A stretch of 64,000 nt of DNA, from positions 9,370 to 73,369 of the forward strand of contig CAKSOW010000011.1 of the NCBI GenBank assembly GCA_934479825.1, given 5' to 3'. Within the stretch, counting starts at the first letter, position 1. Each line of letters begins with the position of its first letter. The position numbers and the translations under genes were made by a program. The notes under the pieces are model-generated. The model was not told where the DNA came from. It searched no databases and saw only the letters and a program-made list of their open reading frames with translations. The DNA is from an uncultured Eubacteriales bacterium. Its GTDB lineage: Bacteria > Bacillota > Clostridia > Oscillospirales > CAG-382. Below, one piece after another: positions 42,524-51,781 of this stretch.

Positions 42524-44314
42524 CTATTTCTTCATGCCAAACCAGGTAAGCATGTCGCTTTCCCCGCGGTTGGCAAAGGCGTTGTACGGAATCATGCGTA
42601 ACACAACCTCCGAACATGACGGCTCATCAGCATCCGCACGCGCATATAAAGCGCCCTGCTTTGTGTCGTTTAACCGATACGCCGCGACATCCAAAACATT
42701 CAGCCCGAACGTTTGATCAAAATGTACCGTCGTTTCCGGTTTGGCCAATAACAGATATTGGTGCAGATTCTCTCCGTTGTCCACACTTTCCGCACAGTAA
42801 ACAACAGGCCCTGCCTGCATGCAAAGTAATCCTGCGTCTTTGACCACCTTGACGCTCGAACGAACCGCAAACGGCGTCATATCGAATTCGACCGTTATTT
42901 CATCCGTGTTCTCAAAAATCATGTAACCGTCCTTGACCTCGCGATACGGCTTGTCGGTCTGCACACCGGCGCACCAAGAGGGGAAACGCACGGCAAGATG
43001 CTTTACGCCGGTTGCCTTGATATGCACTTTTCCGTCATTCGGATAAGACGTCTGCATGACACATTGGATCTTGTCCGTGTCCAAGGTACTTGCGGCAAAC
43101 TGATTGATAAACAGCGTGTCATTTTCAAATCCGTAAATATATTCCGAAAGTTTCGGCAGCAGGCGATTGATGTTGGGCGGACAGCAGGAACAGCCAAAGC
43201 ATTCCACGCGCTGGGTAATCGGATAGCGTTTTGTACCGAAACAGTTGGAAAAATGATCAAGCCGTGTGATCTCCAACGGATTTTCATAGAAAAAAGACTT
43301 TCCGTCAAGCGAAACACCCGATAAAACCCCGTTATACAGCGCCCGTTCAATGGTATCGGCAAAAGAAGCACTGTTTTCAAGCCGCAGCATCCGTTCGCAG
43401 AAAAACATAAGCCCGATACCGGCACAGGTTTCGGTGTAGGCCTCTTCGTTGGGTAAATCATACGGTCTGGTAAAGACCTCGCCGACACTGCACGAACCGA
43501 TGCCGCCGGTGATATACATTTTCCGCTCCGTGATATCCTTATACAGCGCGCGGCATGCCTGTTTCAGCCCTTCGTCCTGCAATTCGTATGCCAAGTCCGC
43601 CATGGCGGTATACAGATATACCGCGCGTACCGAATGCCCCAGCGCCTCGGTCTGCTCGCGGACAGGCTTATGGCTTTGGTTGTAATCACCGCGTTCATCC
43701 TCAACGCGTTTTCCGCGCTCATTGATAAAGAACGCGGCTAAATCAAGATACTTTTTGTTTTTTGTGTATCGGTACAGACGTACAAGCGCCAGTTCAATCT
43801 CCTCATGACCCGGCGTGACAAAGGCCGCACTGTGTTCTTCGACAAACACCTTGTAGATATAATCGGCATATTTTTCCATGCAGTGTAAGAATTTTTCACG
43901 TCCGGTAGCTTCTGCATAAGCGACAGCCGCTTCAAAGAGATGTCCGGCACAGTACAGCTCATGACAGTCGCGATTTGTAAACCGTTTTTCCGGTTCGCAC
44001 ACGGTGAAATAGATATTGAAATAGCCGTCTGCGCCTTGATGGGCAGCGATATCGTCAATCAATTCCTCCACTTTGGCCTGCAAAGCCGCGTCGGGATGTT
44101 TGGCAAGGATGTATGCCGCCCCCTCCATCCATTTGGCGACATCGCTGTCCCAGAAAATATTTACGTCTTTGTTTTCAAACTTGAAAGCTGTTATACGTCC
44201 CGAATCATAGAACCGGTCATATACGGCGTTGATCGTGATTTTCCGATTCATTTCTTCTTTGGACGCAAGAAATCCTCCCGTGAGATTCACCTGTTTGAAA
44301 TCAAATAATTCCAT
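42524..44314 (-). CDS. GH127-family beta-L-arabinofuranosidase-like enzyme
   Basis: 596 residues, AAAGGAGC 8 nt upstream. GH127/DUF1680 features: an (alpha/alpha)6 barrel core with HQGADGYFNIYF, CHELYCAGHLFEAA, and the Cys-rich zinc/nucleophile region FGCSCCPPNINR (Cys375, Cys377, Cys378) with Glu295 in AYTETCAG. In the characterised bifidobacterial enzyme a zinc-bound cysteine is the nucleophile. No signal peptide, so it acts on imported oligosaccharides. Divergent araC gene probably controls it. Substrate may be an arabinofuranoside or another furanoside. Confidence 0.92.
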   Translation of the reverse strand: MELFDFKQVNLTGGFLASKEEMNRKITINAVYDRFYDSGRITAFKFENKDVNIFWDSDVAKWMEGAAYILAKHPDAALQAKVEELIDDIAAHQGADGYFNIYFTVCEPEKRFTNRDCHELYCAGHLFEAAVAYAEATGREKFLHCMEKYADYIYKVFVEEHSAAFVTPGHEEIELALVRLYRYTKNKKYLDLAAFFINERGKRVEDERGDYNQSHKPVREQTEALGHSVRAVYLYTAMADLAYELQDEGLKQACRALYKDITERKMYITGGIGSCSVGEVFTRPYDLPNEEAYTETCAGIGLMFFCERMLRLENSASFADTIERALYNGVLSGVSLDGKSFFYENPLEITRLDHFSNCFGTKRYPITQRVECFGCSCCPPNINRLLPKLSEYIYGFENDTLFINQFAASTLDTDKIQCVMQTSYPNDGKVHIKATGVKHLAVRFPSWCAGVQTDKPYREVKDGYMIFENTDEITVEFDMTPFAVRSSVKVVKDAGLLCMQAGPVVYCAESVDNGENLHQYLLLAKPETTVHFDQTFGLNVLDVAAYRLNDTKQGALYARADADEPSCSEVVLRMIPYNAFANRGESDMLTWFGMKK

Positions 44315-44352
44315 GATTGTTTGCTCCTTTTCGCACGAATTTATAGGGATAC

Positions 44353-44383
44353 TTGACTTTCACGCAACTTTATTGTACAATAA
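44353..44383 (+). promoter_or_regulatory. promoter with palindromic operator for the araC gene
   Basis: TTGACT (44353-44358), 17 nt, TACAAT (44376-44381). A perfect 14-bp palindrome TTATTGTACAATAA (44370-44383) covers the -10 box and is placed to control both divergent genes. Confidence 0.68.
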
Positions 44384-44435
44384 GTGAGACAAAAAGACAA
44401 GACGCAAAAAACGACGGAAAGTAGGAAAATCCGAC

Positions 44436-45248
44436 ATGAATCACACCCCGGATATGCTGCCGGCCCAAACCGGTTCCGATTGGTTAATCAACCCGAACGT
44501 GAGTTTTGAATATGCAGGGCTTTTTTCTTCCAAAGGGGAATGGACGCACCCCGACCGCACGGAAAAAACATTTGAAATCCTTTATATCACAAGCGGCACT
44601 GTACGCATTTGTGAGGAAGAAACGACCTATACCGCCCCAAAAGGCTCGCTTTTGGTCTTGGAGGCCGGAAAACGGCATTATGGGATCGGAAAGGAAAGCG
44701 GCGTCAGCTTTTATTGGCTGCATTTTTTCACGCGCGATATGCAGCTTCCGTTTCGCACGCGCTTCCTTGAAAATTTCTCCGATCCGCATCTGTTCAAAGA
44801 ACTATTGCACTATGTCTTTCTGCCCACGCCGCAGAAAGCTTTGGTCAATGCACTGCTTGTGCGGCTCTTAGCGCAGATTGCCTATGCGGAAACACGGTCG
44901 GAAAGCGCCGGTAAAGCGGCAGAGGAAATCTATGAATGGCTGCGCGTGAATGCGACAGCGCGCCTTACAGCGGCGCAGACCGCCAAGCATTTCGGCTTTT
45001 CCCCAGACCATTTGTCGCGGCTTTTGAAAAAGCAATACGGCACCGGTGCCAAAAGCGTCATCGACCGTTTTGTTTTAAACCGTGCCAAAGAGCTTTTGTC
45101 CAACACCGGCCTGTATGTCAAGGAAATTGCCTATGAATTGGAATTTGAGAACGACAAGGCTTTTATCGGTTTTTTCAAGTATCATGAGGGGCTGTATCCG
45201 GCCGAATGGCGCGACCGTTTTTACAAAATCCATATGAACAACCGCTAA
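44436..45248 (+). CDS. AraC family transcriptional regulator
   Basis: 270 residues. A cupin sensor (FEILYITSGTVRICEEE, about 46-62) and a C-terminal double helix-turn-helix (about 170-265: TAAQTAKHFGFSPDHLSRLLKK and VKEIAYELEFENDKAFIGFF). Divergent from GH127, its likely target. AGGA lies about 9-10 nt upstream of the start. Confidence 0.92.
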   Translation: MNHTPDMLPAQTGSDWLINPNVSFEYAGLFSSKGEWTHPDRTEKTFEILYITSGTVRICEEETTYTAPKGSLLVLEAGKRHYGIGKESGVSFYWLHFFTRDMQLPFRTRFLENFSDPHLFKELLHYVFLPTPQKALVNALLVRLLAQIAYAETRSESAGKAAEEIYEWLRVNATARLTAAQTAKHFGFSPDHLSRLLKKQYGTGAKSVIDRFVLNRAKELLSNTGLYVKEIAYELEFENDKAFIGFFKYHEGLYPAEWRDRFYKIHMNNR

Positions 45249-45400
45249 ACACGGCATTGTAAACTTTCAAGGTTCTGTTTTTACCGGCATTTTACATGAA
45301 TTTTACGGTTTTTGGATGTTATGGCGAATCATTCGGAGTGTTTTAACCTCATTTTCGTCAGAATAAACAGAATCGTTTACAAAATGTTTACTTGCGGGTG

Positions 45401-45429
45401 TTGCAAAACATACGTCCGGCATGTATAAT
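45401..45429 (+). promoter_or_regulatory. sigma-A promoter for mgtC-like gene
   Basis: TTGCAA (45401-45406), 17 nt, TATAAT (45424-45429), 35 nt upstream of the chosen start. It lies inside the longer open frame and so supports the internal start. Confidence 0.68.
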
Positions 45430-45463
45430 TTCTCTATTAAAAAAGAGGAGATTCTACAAGTTT

Positions 45464-46162
45464 ATGACGCAGATCACAAGTGAATTATCTTTACAGTTTG
45501 AGCTGATCGGGCGCTGTCTGTTAGCAGCTTTATGCGGTGCGCTCATCGGTATTGAGCGTAAGAACCGGTTGAAAGAGGCCGGACTCCGCACGCATTTAAT
45601 TGTGGCGCTCGGTTCGGCGCTTATGATGGAAGTTTCCAAGTACGGCTTTTTCGATGTGCTTCGCTACGGCGCGCAGATCGGCGTGGAAGTAAAGCTTGAC
45701 CCGTCGCGTGTGGCGGCGTCGATCATCACGGGAATCGGCTTTTTGGGAGCCGGAACGATTTTCGTGCGCAAGCAGGTCATCAACGGTCTTACCACGGCAG
45801 CCGGCCTTTGGACGACTTCCGGAATCGGCATGGCAATCGGGGCAGGCATGTACATTGTCGGGGTAACGATTACATTATTCCAGTTTATCATTCAGATCAT
45901 CTTACATAAAAATCTGAAACTGTTACGTGCGCCCTCATCGGATTTTGTGGTATTACGTGCCGACAACGAACCGGATATTGTGAAAAAGGTAACGGCGGCA
46001 TTCCGGGAGCACGATGTAGAAATACAGTCGGTGAAATATGAAAAGTTATCGGACAAAGCGGTTGAAATGGAATGCTTTGTCAAGTTTCCGAAAGCCTACA
46101 CACCGGTTATGGCGGCGGAGGATCTAGGGGCGTATGACTTTATTCAGAGTATTGAGACATAA
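45464..46162 (+). CDS. MgtC/SapB family membrane protein
   Basis: 232 residues from ATG at 45464; the upstream extension precedes the promoter. Ribosome site GAGGAG is 13 nt away, rather far. The MgtC domain has RCLLAALCGALIGIERK, GLRTHLIVALGSAL, VAASIITGIGFLGAGTI and GLTTAAGLWTTSGIGMAIG with four to five helices, then an ACT-like C-terminal domain (about 160-232). Family members act in Mg2+ limitation and ATPase regulation; no riboswitch is visible in the short leader. Confidence 0.92.
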   Translation: MTQITSELSLQFELIGRCLLAALCGALIGIERKNRLKEAGLRTHLIVALGSALMMEVSKYGFFDVLRYGAQIGVEVKLDPSRVAASIITGIGFLGAGTIFVRKQVINGLTTAAGLWTTSGIGMAIGAGMYIVGVTITLFQFIIQIILHKNLKLLRAPSSDFVVLRADNEPDIVKKVTAAFREHDVEIQSVKYEKLSDKAVEMECFVKFPKAYTPVMAAEDLGAYDFIQSIET

Positions 46163-46164
46163 AT

Positions 46165-46198
46165 AAAAGACTGCGGTTGCAAGCAACCGCAGTCTTTT
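46165..46198 (+). terminator. intrinsic terminator after mgtC-like gene
   Basis: A 16-bp perfect stem (46165-46180 with 46183-46198) with A-run and U-run. Repeat fragment C begins directly after it. Confidence 0.85.
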
Positions 46199-46451
46199 GC
46201 TTTTCCCGAAAAGCAGAAAAAGAACGTAAAAACGTCCCTTATTTGCTTTTCGCGAAACGAAAAGCACCCAAAACCGTCCCTTAGGGAAATTTTCAGGAAA
46301 AGAAAAATTTCCTTAAGAGCCCCTATCCGGGCTTTCCGGAAAAGAAAGGCATGCCCTTTTGTTTCTTTTCGCAAAAAGAAAAACGAAGAGCCGCCCTTTT
46401 CAGGGCGGCTCCCTCACGCTGCGCGTGAGAATCGGCAGGCGGCTGCGCCGC
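46199..46451. repeat. repeat fragment C (right arm, reverse orientation)
   Basis: Carries the arm modules only: CTTTTCG/CGAAAAG hairpins, GCCGCC/GGCGGC (about 46391-46409), CTCACGC/GCGTGAG and the end block GTGAGAATCGGCAGGCGGC, which is identical to the right end of element A. No core is present. It fills exactly the space between the mgtC terminator and the stop codon of the V-ATPase D gene. Confidence 0.85.
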
Positions 46452-46454
46452 ATT

Positions 46455-47081
46455 TTATTCCGATTGCCCGGATTTTTCTTCTTCCGCCGATTTCAATAAC
46501 TTCAAACGCGAAAAATCTTCGCGTTCCTTTTCGTCAAGTGCCTCGGTAATAAATTTGATCCGTGCCACAAGCGTCGGAATCTGAACATTGGACAGTGCAT
46601 TGGCTCGTTTTTGTGTTTTTTTGACCGCATCGGCTAACCGGCATACGTCGGTCTCCACGGCGGCAAGCTTTACCGCAAGCGCTTTGGCTTTGTTGAACTG
46701 CTCGTAGGCTTTGTCCAAATAGGCGTTGGTGCAGTCAAACCCAAAATACGGAAACGACGGCTGTTCCTTGTACCGGATATCCGGTAACTCCACCCCCATC
46801 ACACTGTGCGCGGAAAGCTCCAATCCGTCGTCCTCCGGTACGCTCATGGCAAATGTTCCGCAGCGTCCTAAGGTCATTTCCGCACAGCGCAGACTGTTGT
46901 AGGCCTCGGAAAACGCCTCGTCCGTTTCAGCCCGTATGGTTTTTGCGTCGGCGGCCAGCGATAAAAGCTCTTTTATGAGAATGTTTTTCTTCCGATCCAT
47001 TAACTCATAACCGAGCCGCGCAAGCTTTAACGATTTCTGCGCCGCCATTAAATTGCTTTTTGTCGGAACGATTCCTGCCAT
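46455..47081 (-). CDS. V-type ATP synthase subunit D
   Basis: 208 residues, AGGAGG 7 nt upstream. Central-stalk coiled coil: MAGIVPTKSNLMAAQKSLKLA at the start, and VKKTQKRANALSNVQIPTLV at the end are diagnostic. Rotor shaft joining the A3B3 head with subunits F and C. Last gene of the operon, after DUF368. Confidence 0.95.
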   Translation of the reverse strand: MAGIVPTKSNLMAAQKSLKLARLGYELMDRKKNILIKELLSLAADAKTIRAETDEAFSEAYNSLRCAEMTLGRCGTFAMSVPEDDGLELSAHSVMGVELPDIRYKEQPSFPYFGFDCTNAYLDKAYEQFNKAKALAVKLAAVETDVCRLADAVKKTQKRANALSNVQIPTLVARIKFITEALDEKEREDFSRLKLLKSAEEEKSGQSE

Positions 47082-47123
47082 GGCTTTTCCTCCTGCCTGT
47101 AAAACTATTTTCCGGAATGCCGG

Positions 47124-47936
47124 TCAAGCGTTTTTATCCACTTCAATTAACGACAGCAAATACGCAATCACTGCGCCGACCGCAAGAGCCGCGATGTTGG
47201 CGATACAGCCCGTGACGCTTGTGAAACTGTCAAACGGAATAATAACGATTGTCGCGGCAAGTACAACGCCTGCTACTGCATGGAATGCAATCGAATAGTG
47301 CGTTTCAAAAAGCCGGTCAACCAACTTTGAAAACGTGATGAGCACGATAATAACTGCCGCAAATCCCGGAAGCATGACTGAAAAATCCAACTTTCCGATT
47401 CCGGCCACAAACGGCTCATAGAGCCCGAGCGGCATCAATAAGGTCGAAAAGCTCATGCCCGGCACAATGATGCTGACCGCCATGCATACGCCGCAAAAGA
47501 TGTACCAGCCGACATTCGGCACGATCGACACCTTGAACATATGTACGCCGATCAGTACGGCAAACGCCAGAATTGCCGCCGTGCCGAAAGAGATCCACGA
47601 GTACCGGTTTCTGCCCTCTTTCCCGGCTTCTTTCAAAAGAGACGGAAATTCGCCGGCAATAAGCCCGATAAACAGACAGGTGGAAACTGCCTCGTATTCG
47701 GTCAAGAAAAATTCCAGAATGCGCGCTACCACGACAAAGCCGATGGCAACACCCAAGAACACCGGCAAGACCATGGATGCATATTTTTTAAAACTGCGTT
47801 TCGGATGTGAAAGAAATTCGATGATCGGCTTGTAAAGTCCGAACATGACGCATAAAACGCCTCCGGAAATTCCCGGAAGTACAGCGCCTAACCCTACAAG
47901 CGCCCCGACAAGAACACGCGTTAAAAACGTAAGCAT
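47124..47936 (-). CDS. DUF368 membrane protein (PopT-type undecaprenyl phosphate translocase family)
   Basis: 270 residues with eight or so hydrophobic helices. VLPGISGGVLCVMFGLYKPII and IVPGMSFSTLLMPLGLYEPF are the two inverted half-signatures of DUF368. Members of this family were reported as translocases that return undecaprenyl phosphate across the membrane. It lies between the B and D genes of the V-ATPase operon, 42 nt from D and 61 nt from B, which is an unexpected place for a cell-wall lipid transporter. Confidence 0.9.
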   Translation of the reverse strand: MLTFLTRVLVGALVGLGAVLPGISGGVLCVMFGLYKPIIEFLSHPKRSFKKYASMVLPVFLGVAIGFVVVARILEFFLTEYEAVSTCLFIGLIAGEFPSLLKEAGKEGRNRYSWISFGTAAILAFAVLIGVHMFKVSIVPNVGWYIFCGVCMAVSIIVPGMSFSTLLMPLGLYEPFVAGIGKLDFSVMLPGFAAVIIVLITFSKLVDRLFETHYSIAFHAVAGVVLAATIVIIPFDSFTSVTGCIANIAALAVGAVIAYLLSLIEVDKNA

Positions 47937-47997
47937 AAGGTACCCCTTTCATCAAGCGACATTTTTTAGCTGCCGTTCAACCGATTGCGGCCATTCT

Positions 47998-49374
47998 CTA
48001 ATTTTCTGTTCCCTTGTAATACTTGTCGAGGATCTTGCTGTTGACGCGGTCAAGCATGCGCCGTGGCAGCATCGAAAGAAGCTCCCAGCCAAGATCCAGC
48101 GTCTGTTCCAACGTTCTGTTTTCGGTGAAAGCCTGCTTGACAAACCGATTTTCAAACGCCTCGCCAAACTTCATTAAAAGCTTGTCGTCTGCCGACAGTT
48201 CATCTTCTCCGATGACCGACGCTAACGACCGCGCCTCGCCCACCGCCGAATAGCTCGACATGAGCTGATTGGCAAGCGGCATGTGATCCTCCCGCGTGTA
48301 GCCGCCGCCGATGCAATCTTTCATCAGACGCGAAAGACTGGGCAGGACTCCGATAGGCGGATAAATGCCTTTGGCATCCAATTCACGGTCAAGAACGATC
48401 TGTCCCTCGGTGATATAACCGGTAAGGTCGGGAATCGGATGCGTGATATCGTCGTTGGGCATGGTCAGAATCGGAATCTGCGTGACCGAACCTTTTTTAC
48501 CGGCAAGCATGCCGGCCCGTTCGTATAACGACGCAAAATCCGAATACAGGTAGCCCGGAAAGCCTTTACGTCCGGGAATATCCCCCTTGGAGGAGCTGAA
48601 TTCACGAAGTGCTTCGGCATAGGCCGTCATATCGGTTAAAATGACGAGAATGTTCATGCCGAGGTCAAAAGCCAGATATTCAGCAGCCGTCAGCGCACAG
48701 CGCGGCGTGATGATACGCTCAATGATCGGGTCGTTCGACAGATTTAAGAACATGACGACTTTTCCGTTGGAATTGGCGTCTTCAAAGGATTTGCGGAAAT
48801 ATTGCGCCACGTCGTTCTTGACGCCCATAGCGGCAAAGACAATGGCGAAATCCTCTCCGTCGGAAACCGTGGCTTGCTTGGCAATCTGCGCGGCAAGCTC
48901 ATTGTGTTTCATACCGTAACCGGAGAAAATCGGCAGTTTTTGGCCGCGTACAAGAGTGGCGAGCGCGTCGATGGCGGAAATGCCGGTCTGGATGAAATTG
49001 CGCGGATATTCACGCGAAACGGGATTGATCGGTGCACCGTTCACATCGCGCACCACGTCGGGATAGATCTCGCCGAGTCCGTCGATCGGGCGGCCGAGAC
49101 CGTCAAATACGCGTCCCAAAATTTCAGGGGAAAGGGCAAGTTCCAGCGGAGCGCCCTCGAAAACCGTCTGAATGTCAGAGGCATTGATGCCGCGCGAACC
49201 CTCGAAAACCTGCAAGGTCACGCTGTCGCCCTCAATTTTGACAACGCGTCCGGTGCGCTTTGTGCCATCCGGCAGACAAAGCGTCGCCACTTCGTCAAAA
49301 GAGGCTTCGCCGGCTCCGTCTACCGTTACAAGCGAACCGTTGATCTGTTCGGCTCTCAAATGAATCAGCTTCAT
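47998..49374 (-). CDS. V-type ATP synthase subunit B
   Basis: 458 residues. The non-catalytic head subunit: GSRGINASDIQTVFEG, LPIFSGYGMKHNELAAQIA in place of a true Walker A loop, and YLYSDFASLYERAG. Overlaps the A gene by four bases (ATGA). Normal length. Confidence 0.97.
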   Translation of the reverse strand: MKLIHLRAEQINGSLVTVDGAGEASFDEVATLCLPDGTKRTGRVVKIEGDSVTLQVFEGSRGINASDIQTVFEGAPLELALSPEILGRVFDGLGRPIDGLGEIYPDVVRDVNGAPINPVSREYPRNFIQTGISAIDALATLVRGQKLPIFSGYGMKHNELAAQIAKQATVSDGEDFAIVFAAMGVKNDVAQYFRKSFEDANSNGKVVMFLNLSNDPIIERIITPRCALTAAEYLAFDLGMNILVILTDMTAYAEALREFSSSKGDIPGRKGFPGYLYSDFASLYERAGMLAGKKGSVTQIPILTMPNDDITHPIPDLTGYITEGQIVLDRELDAKGIYPPIGVLPSLSRLMKDCIGGGYTREDHMPLANQLMSSYSAVGEARSLASVIGEDELSADDKLLMKFGEAFENRFVKQAFTENRTLEQTLDLGWELLSMLPRRMLDRVNSKILDKYYKGTEN

Positions 49375-51161
49375 GCCCTGTCACCTCTTTCTGCGATGAG
49401 CGCGCCGATCTTTGTATCGATCTCTGCGGAATAGCTGTCGATAAGCGACAGATCCTCTTCCGGAACATCGTGTTTCATGGCGATGAGTTTTTCGGAAAGT
49501 CCGAGTTTCAGAAGTTCGGACATGGGAATCTGCAAGGCCACCGCGTCGCGCATCTTATGATAATACTGCAAAATGACTTTCATCATGGCAAACTGTTTGT
49601 TTAATGGCACAAACGCGTCGTTTTTGCCGAAATATTCCTGTTGGAGGAATCCGGCGCGAATGACATGCGCCACTTCAATGACAAGCTTCTGGTCGTCCGG
49701 CAGGACGTCCGCGCCGATGAGCTTGACAATTTCCATAAGCTTGTTTTCTTCCATCAGAACCGCACAAAGTTCCTCGCGGAGCGACAAAAACATCGGGTCT
49801 ACGTTCTCTCTGTACCAGGCCGAAAAGTCCGGTACATATTCGCTGTATGAGTCGTTCCAGTTGATAGCCGGAAAATGTCTTGCATAGGCAAGATTTTTGT
49901 CAAGCGCCCAGAAACAGCGGATAAAACGCTTGGTGTTCTGCGTGACCGGCTCGGAAAAGTCCGACCCCTGCGGGCTGACTGCGCCGATAATGCTGACCGA
50001 ACCGCCTTTTCCCGACAGCGTTTCCACGCGTCCGGCGCGCTCGTAGAATTCGGCAAGGCGGCTTGGCAGATAGGCCGGGAACCCCTCGTCCGCCGGCATT
50101 TCCTCCAAGCGTCCCGAAATTTCACGCAAAGCCTCCGCCCAACGCGATGTCGAGTCTGCCATGATAGCGGTATCATAGCCCATGTCGCGGTAATATTCGG
50201 CAAGTGTGATGCCGGTATAGATTGACGCTTCGCGCGCCGCCACAGGCATATTGGAAGTGTTGGCAATCAACACGGTACGATCCAAAAGCGGATTGCCGGT
50301 CTTCGGGTCGATCAACTCGGAAAATTCCGTCAACACCTGCGTCATTTCGTTGCCGCGTTCGCCGCAGCCGACATAGATGATAATATCCGCGTCGCACCAC
50401 TTGGCAAGCTGGTGCTGGGTTGTGGTCTTGCCCGTACCGAAACCGCCCGGAATGGCAGCTGCGCCTCCTTTGGCAAGCGGAAAGAGCGTATCAATGACAC
50501 GCTGTCCGGTGACAAGCGGTGTATCCGACGGCAGCCGTTTGGCAATGGGGCGCGGATTGCGGATCGGCCAGCGTTGGGCAAGCGTAATATCGTGCAAAGC
50601 CCCGTTTGCGTCGCGCAGTTTCAATATCGTGTCGTTTACCGTATATGCCCCGTCCGGCGCTGTCCATTCGACCTTTCCCGAAAGGGTAGGCGTCAGCATG
50701 GCTCTATGGGTAATGACCGCCGTTTCGGGTACGGTAGCGAAAATTTCGCCGCCCGAAAGACTGTCGCCGGCTTTTACGGTAAGCGTGGTTTGCCATTTTT
50801 TGTCCGGATCAAGCGCGGCAAGGCTTGCGCCGCGCCCGATAAAGGCACCGAAGCTTTTTTCCACGTCGCGAAGCGGACGTTCGATTCCGTCGAAAATGTT
50901 GCCCATGATTCCCGGGCCTAACGTCACGCTGAGCGAAGAACCCGTTCCGACGACCGGTTCTCCGGCGCGGAGCGAAGTGGTCTCTTCGTAAACCTGAATT
51001 GTGGTCACATCGCGTTCAATGCGGATCACTTCGCCGATCAGACGAAGCTTTCCCACATAGACCATTTCGAGCATGCCAAGCCCTGTGCGGCCTTTGACGG
51101 TAACGACCGGGCCATTGATCCCATATATCACGTTTTGCGTTTTCTGTTGGTTTTGCGTCAC
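49371..51161 (-). CDS. V-type ATP synthase catalytic subunit A
   Basis: 596 residues from GTG at 51161; AAGGAG is 8 nt upstream of it but directly touches the alternative GTG at 51170. Catalytic head subunit with Walker A GGFGTGKTT (about 239-247), the family's non-homologous bulge domain (about 115-190), Walker B TAIMADSTSRWAEALREISG and the Pro-Ser-Arg-Leu-Ala segment. Normal length. Confidence 0.97.
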   Translation of the reverse strand: MTQNQQKTQNVIYGINGPVVTVKGRTGLGMLEMVYVGKLRLIGEVIRIERDVTTIQVYEETTSLRAGEPVVGTGSSLSVTLGPGIMGNIFDGIERPLRDVEKSFGAFIGRGASLAALDPDKKWQTTLTVKAGDSLSGGEIFATVPETAVITHRAMLTPTLSGKVEWTAPDGAYTVNDTILKLRDANGALHDITLAQRWPIRNPRPIAKRLPSDTPLVTGQRVIDTLFPLAKGGAAAIPGGFGTGKTTTQHQLAKWCDADIIIYVGCGERGNEMTQVLTEFSELIDPKTGNPLLDRTVLIANTSNMPVAAREASIYTGITLAEYYRDMGYDTAIMADSTSRWAEALREISGRLEEMPADEGFPAYLPSRLAEFYERAGRVETLSGKGGSVSIIGAVSPQGSDFSEPVTQNTKRFIRCFWALDKNLAYARHFPAINWNDSYSEYVPDFSAWYRENVDPMFLSLREELCAVLMEENKLMEIVKLIGADVLPDDQKLVIEVAHVIRAGFLQQEYFGKNDAFVPLNKQFAMMKVILQYYHKMRDAVALQIPMSELLKLGLSEKLIAMKHDVPEEDLSLIDSYSAEIDTKIGALIAERGDRA

Positions 51162-51166
51162 CGTTC

Positions 51167-51766
51167 TCACTCCTTGAATCCCAGTCCGCTGTTTTGGATA
51201 AACGCCTTTTTCTGCGCTTCAAAACGGGCGTCAAGCGTATCGTCCGCCATGACGGCGGCGTCTGTAAAGCATACCTTGATGCCGCCGAAATGTATCGTAT
51301 CGTCCGTTTCAAAGGCAACGTCCCTGCCAAACGCGTTTATAAGCATTTCTTGATACACACTGTCGCACGCGCGCAGATAGATTACGACGTTTCCTTGGTA
51401 TAAGTCTTTTGCCGACGCGGCGCTTTTTTCCAAAAAAGCACCGTAATGTTCGGACGCGGCAAATTTTCTTATTTCCTCTGCCGCCGTCGCAAAGACCTCA
51501 TCAGTCACTTTGTGCCGCAGTGCCGCCAGAGCCGCCTTATGATCGGCTTCAAGAACCGTTGCTTTCTGGTTGGCGTCAAGACGCTGTTTTTCCAGTTCGT
51601 AGCTTATCTGATTTTCATATTTCTTTTTAATTTCCGCTTCCAGAGCGGCTACTTTTTCCGTATACAGATCTTCGGCGGATTGCTTTAAACGTTCACATTC
51701 ACGCTGTGCCTGTTTTTCAATACTGCCTACGATAAGACCGGTGCTTTCATCGATCCTGTTTTCCAA
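51167..51766 (-). CDS. V-type ATP synthase subunit E
   Basis: 199 residues from TTG at 51766 (AAAGGAG 8 nt upstream). A long N-terminal helix (about 1-85, IEKQAQRECERLKQSAEDLY) and an alpha/beta C-terminal domain: peripheral stalk subunit pairing with the G/H-like subunit encoded first in the operon. The stop overlaps the first GTG of the A gene. Confidence 0.88.
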   Translation of the reverse strand: MENRIDESTGLIVGSIEKQAQRECERLKQSAEDLYTEKVAALEAEIKKKYENQISYELEKQRLDANQKATVLEADHKAALAALRHKVTDEVFATAAEEIRKFAASEHYGAFLEKSAASAKDLYQGNVVIYLRACDSVYQEMLINAFGRDVAFETDDTIHFGGIKVCFTDAAVMADDTLDARFEAQKKAFIQNSGLGFKE

Positions 51767-51781
51767 ATTTTCCGCTCCTTT

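Noticed and set aside
45249..45463. Possible Mg2+ riboswitch upstream of the MgtC-like gene
   Set aside because: The promoter lies only 35 nt before the start codon, leaving no room for an M-box leader.
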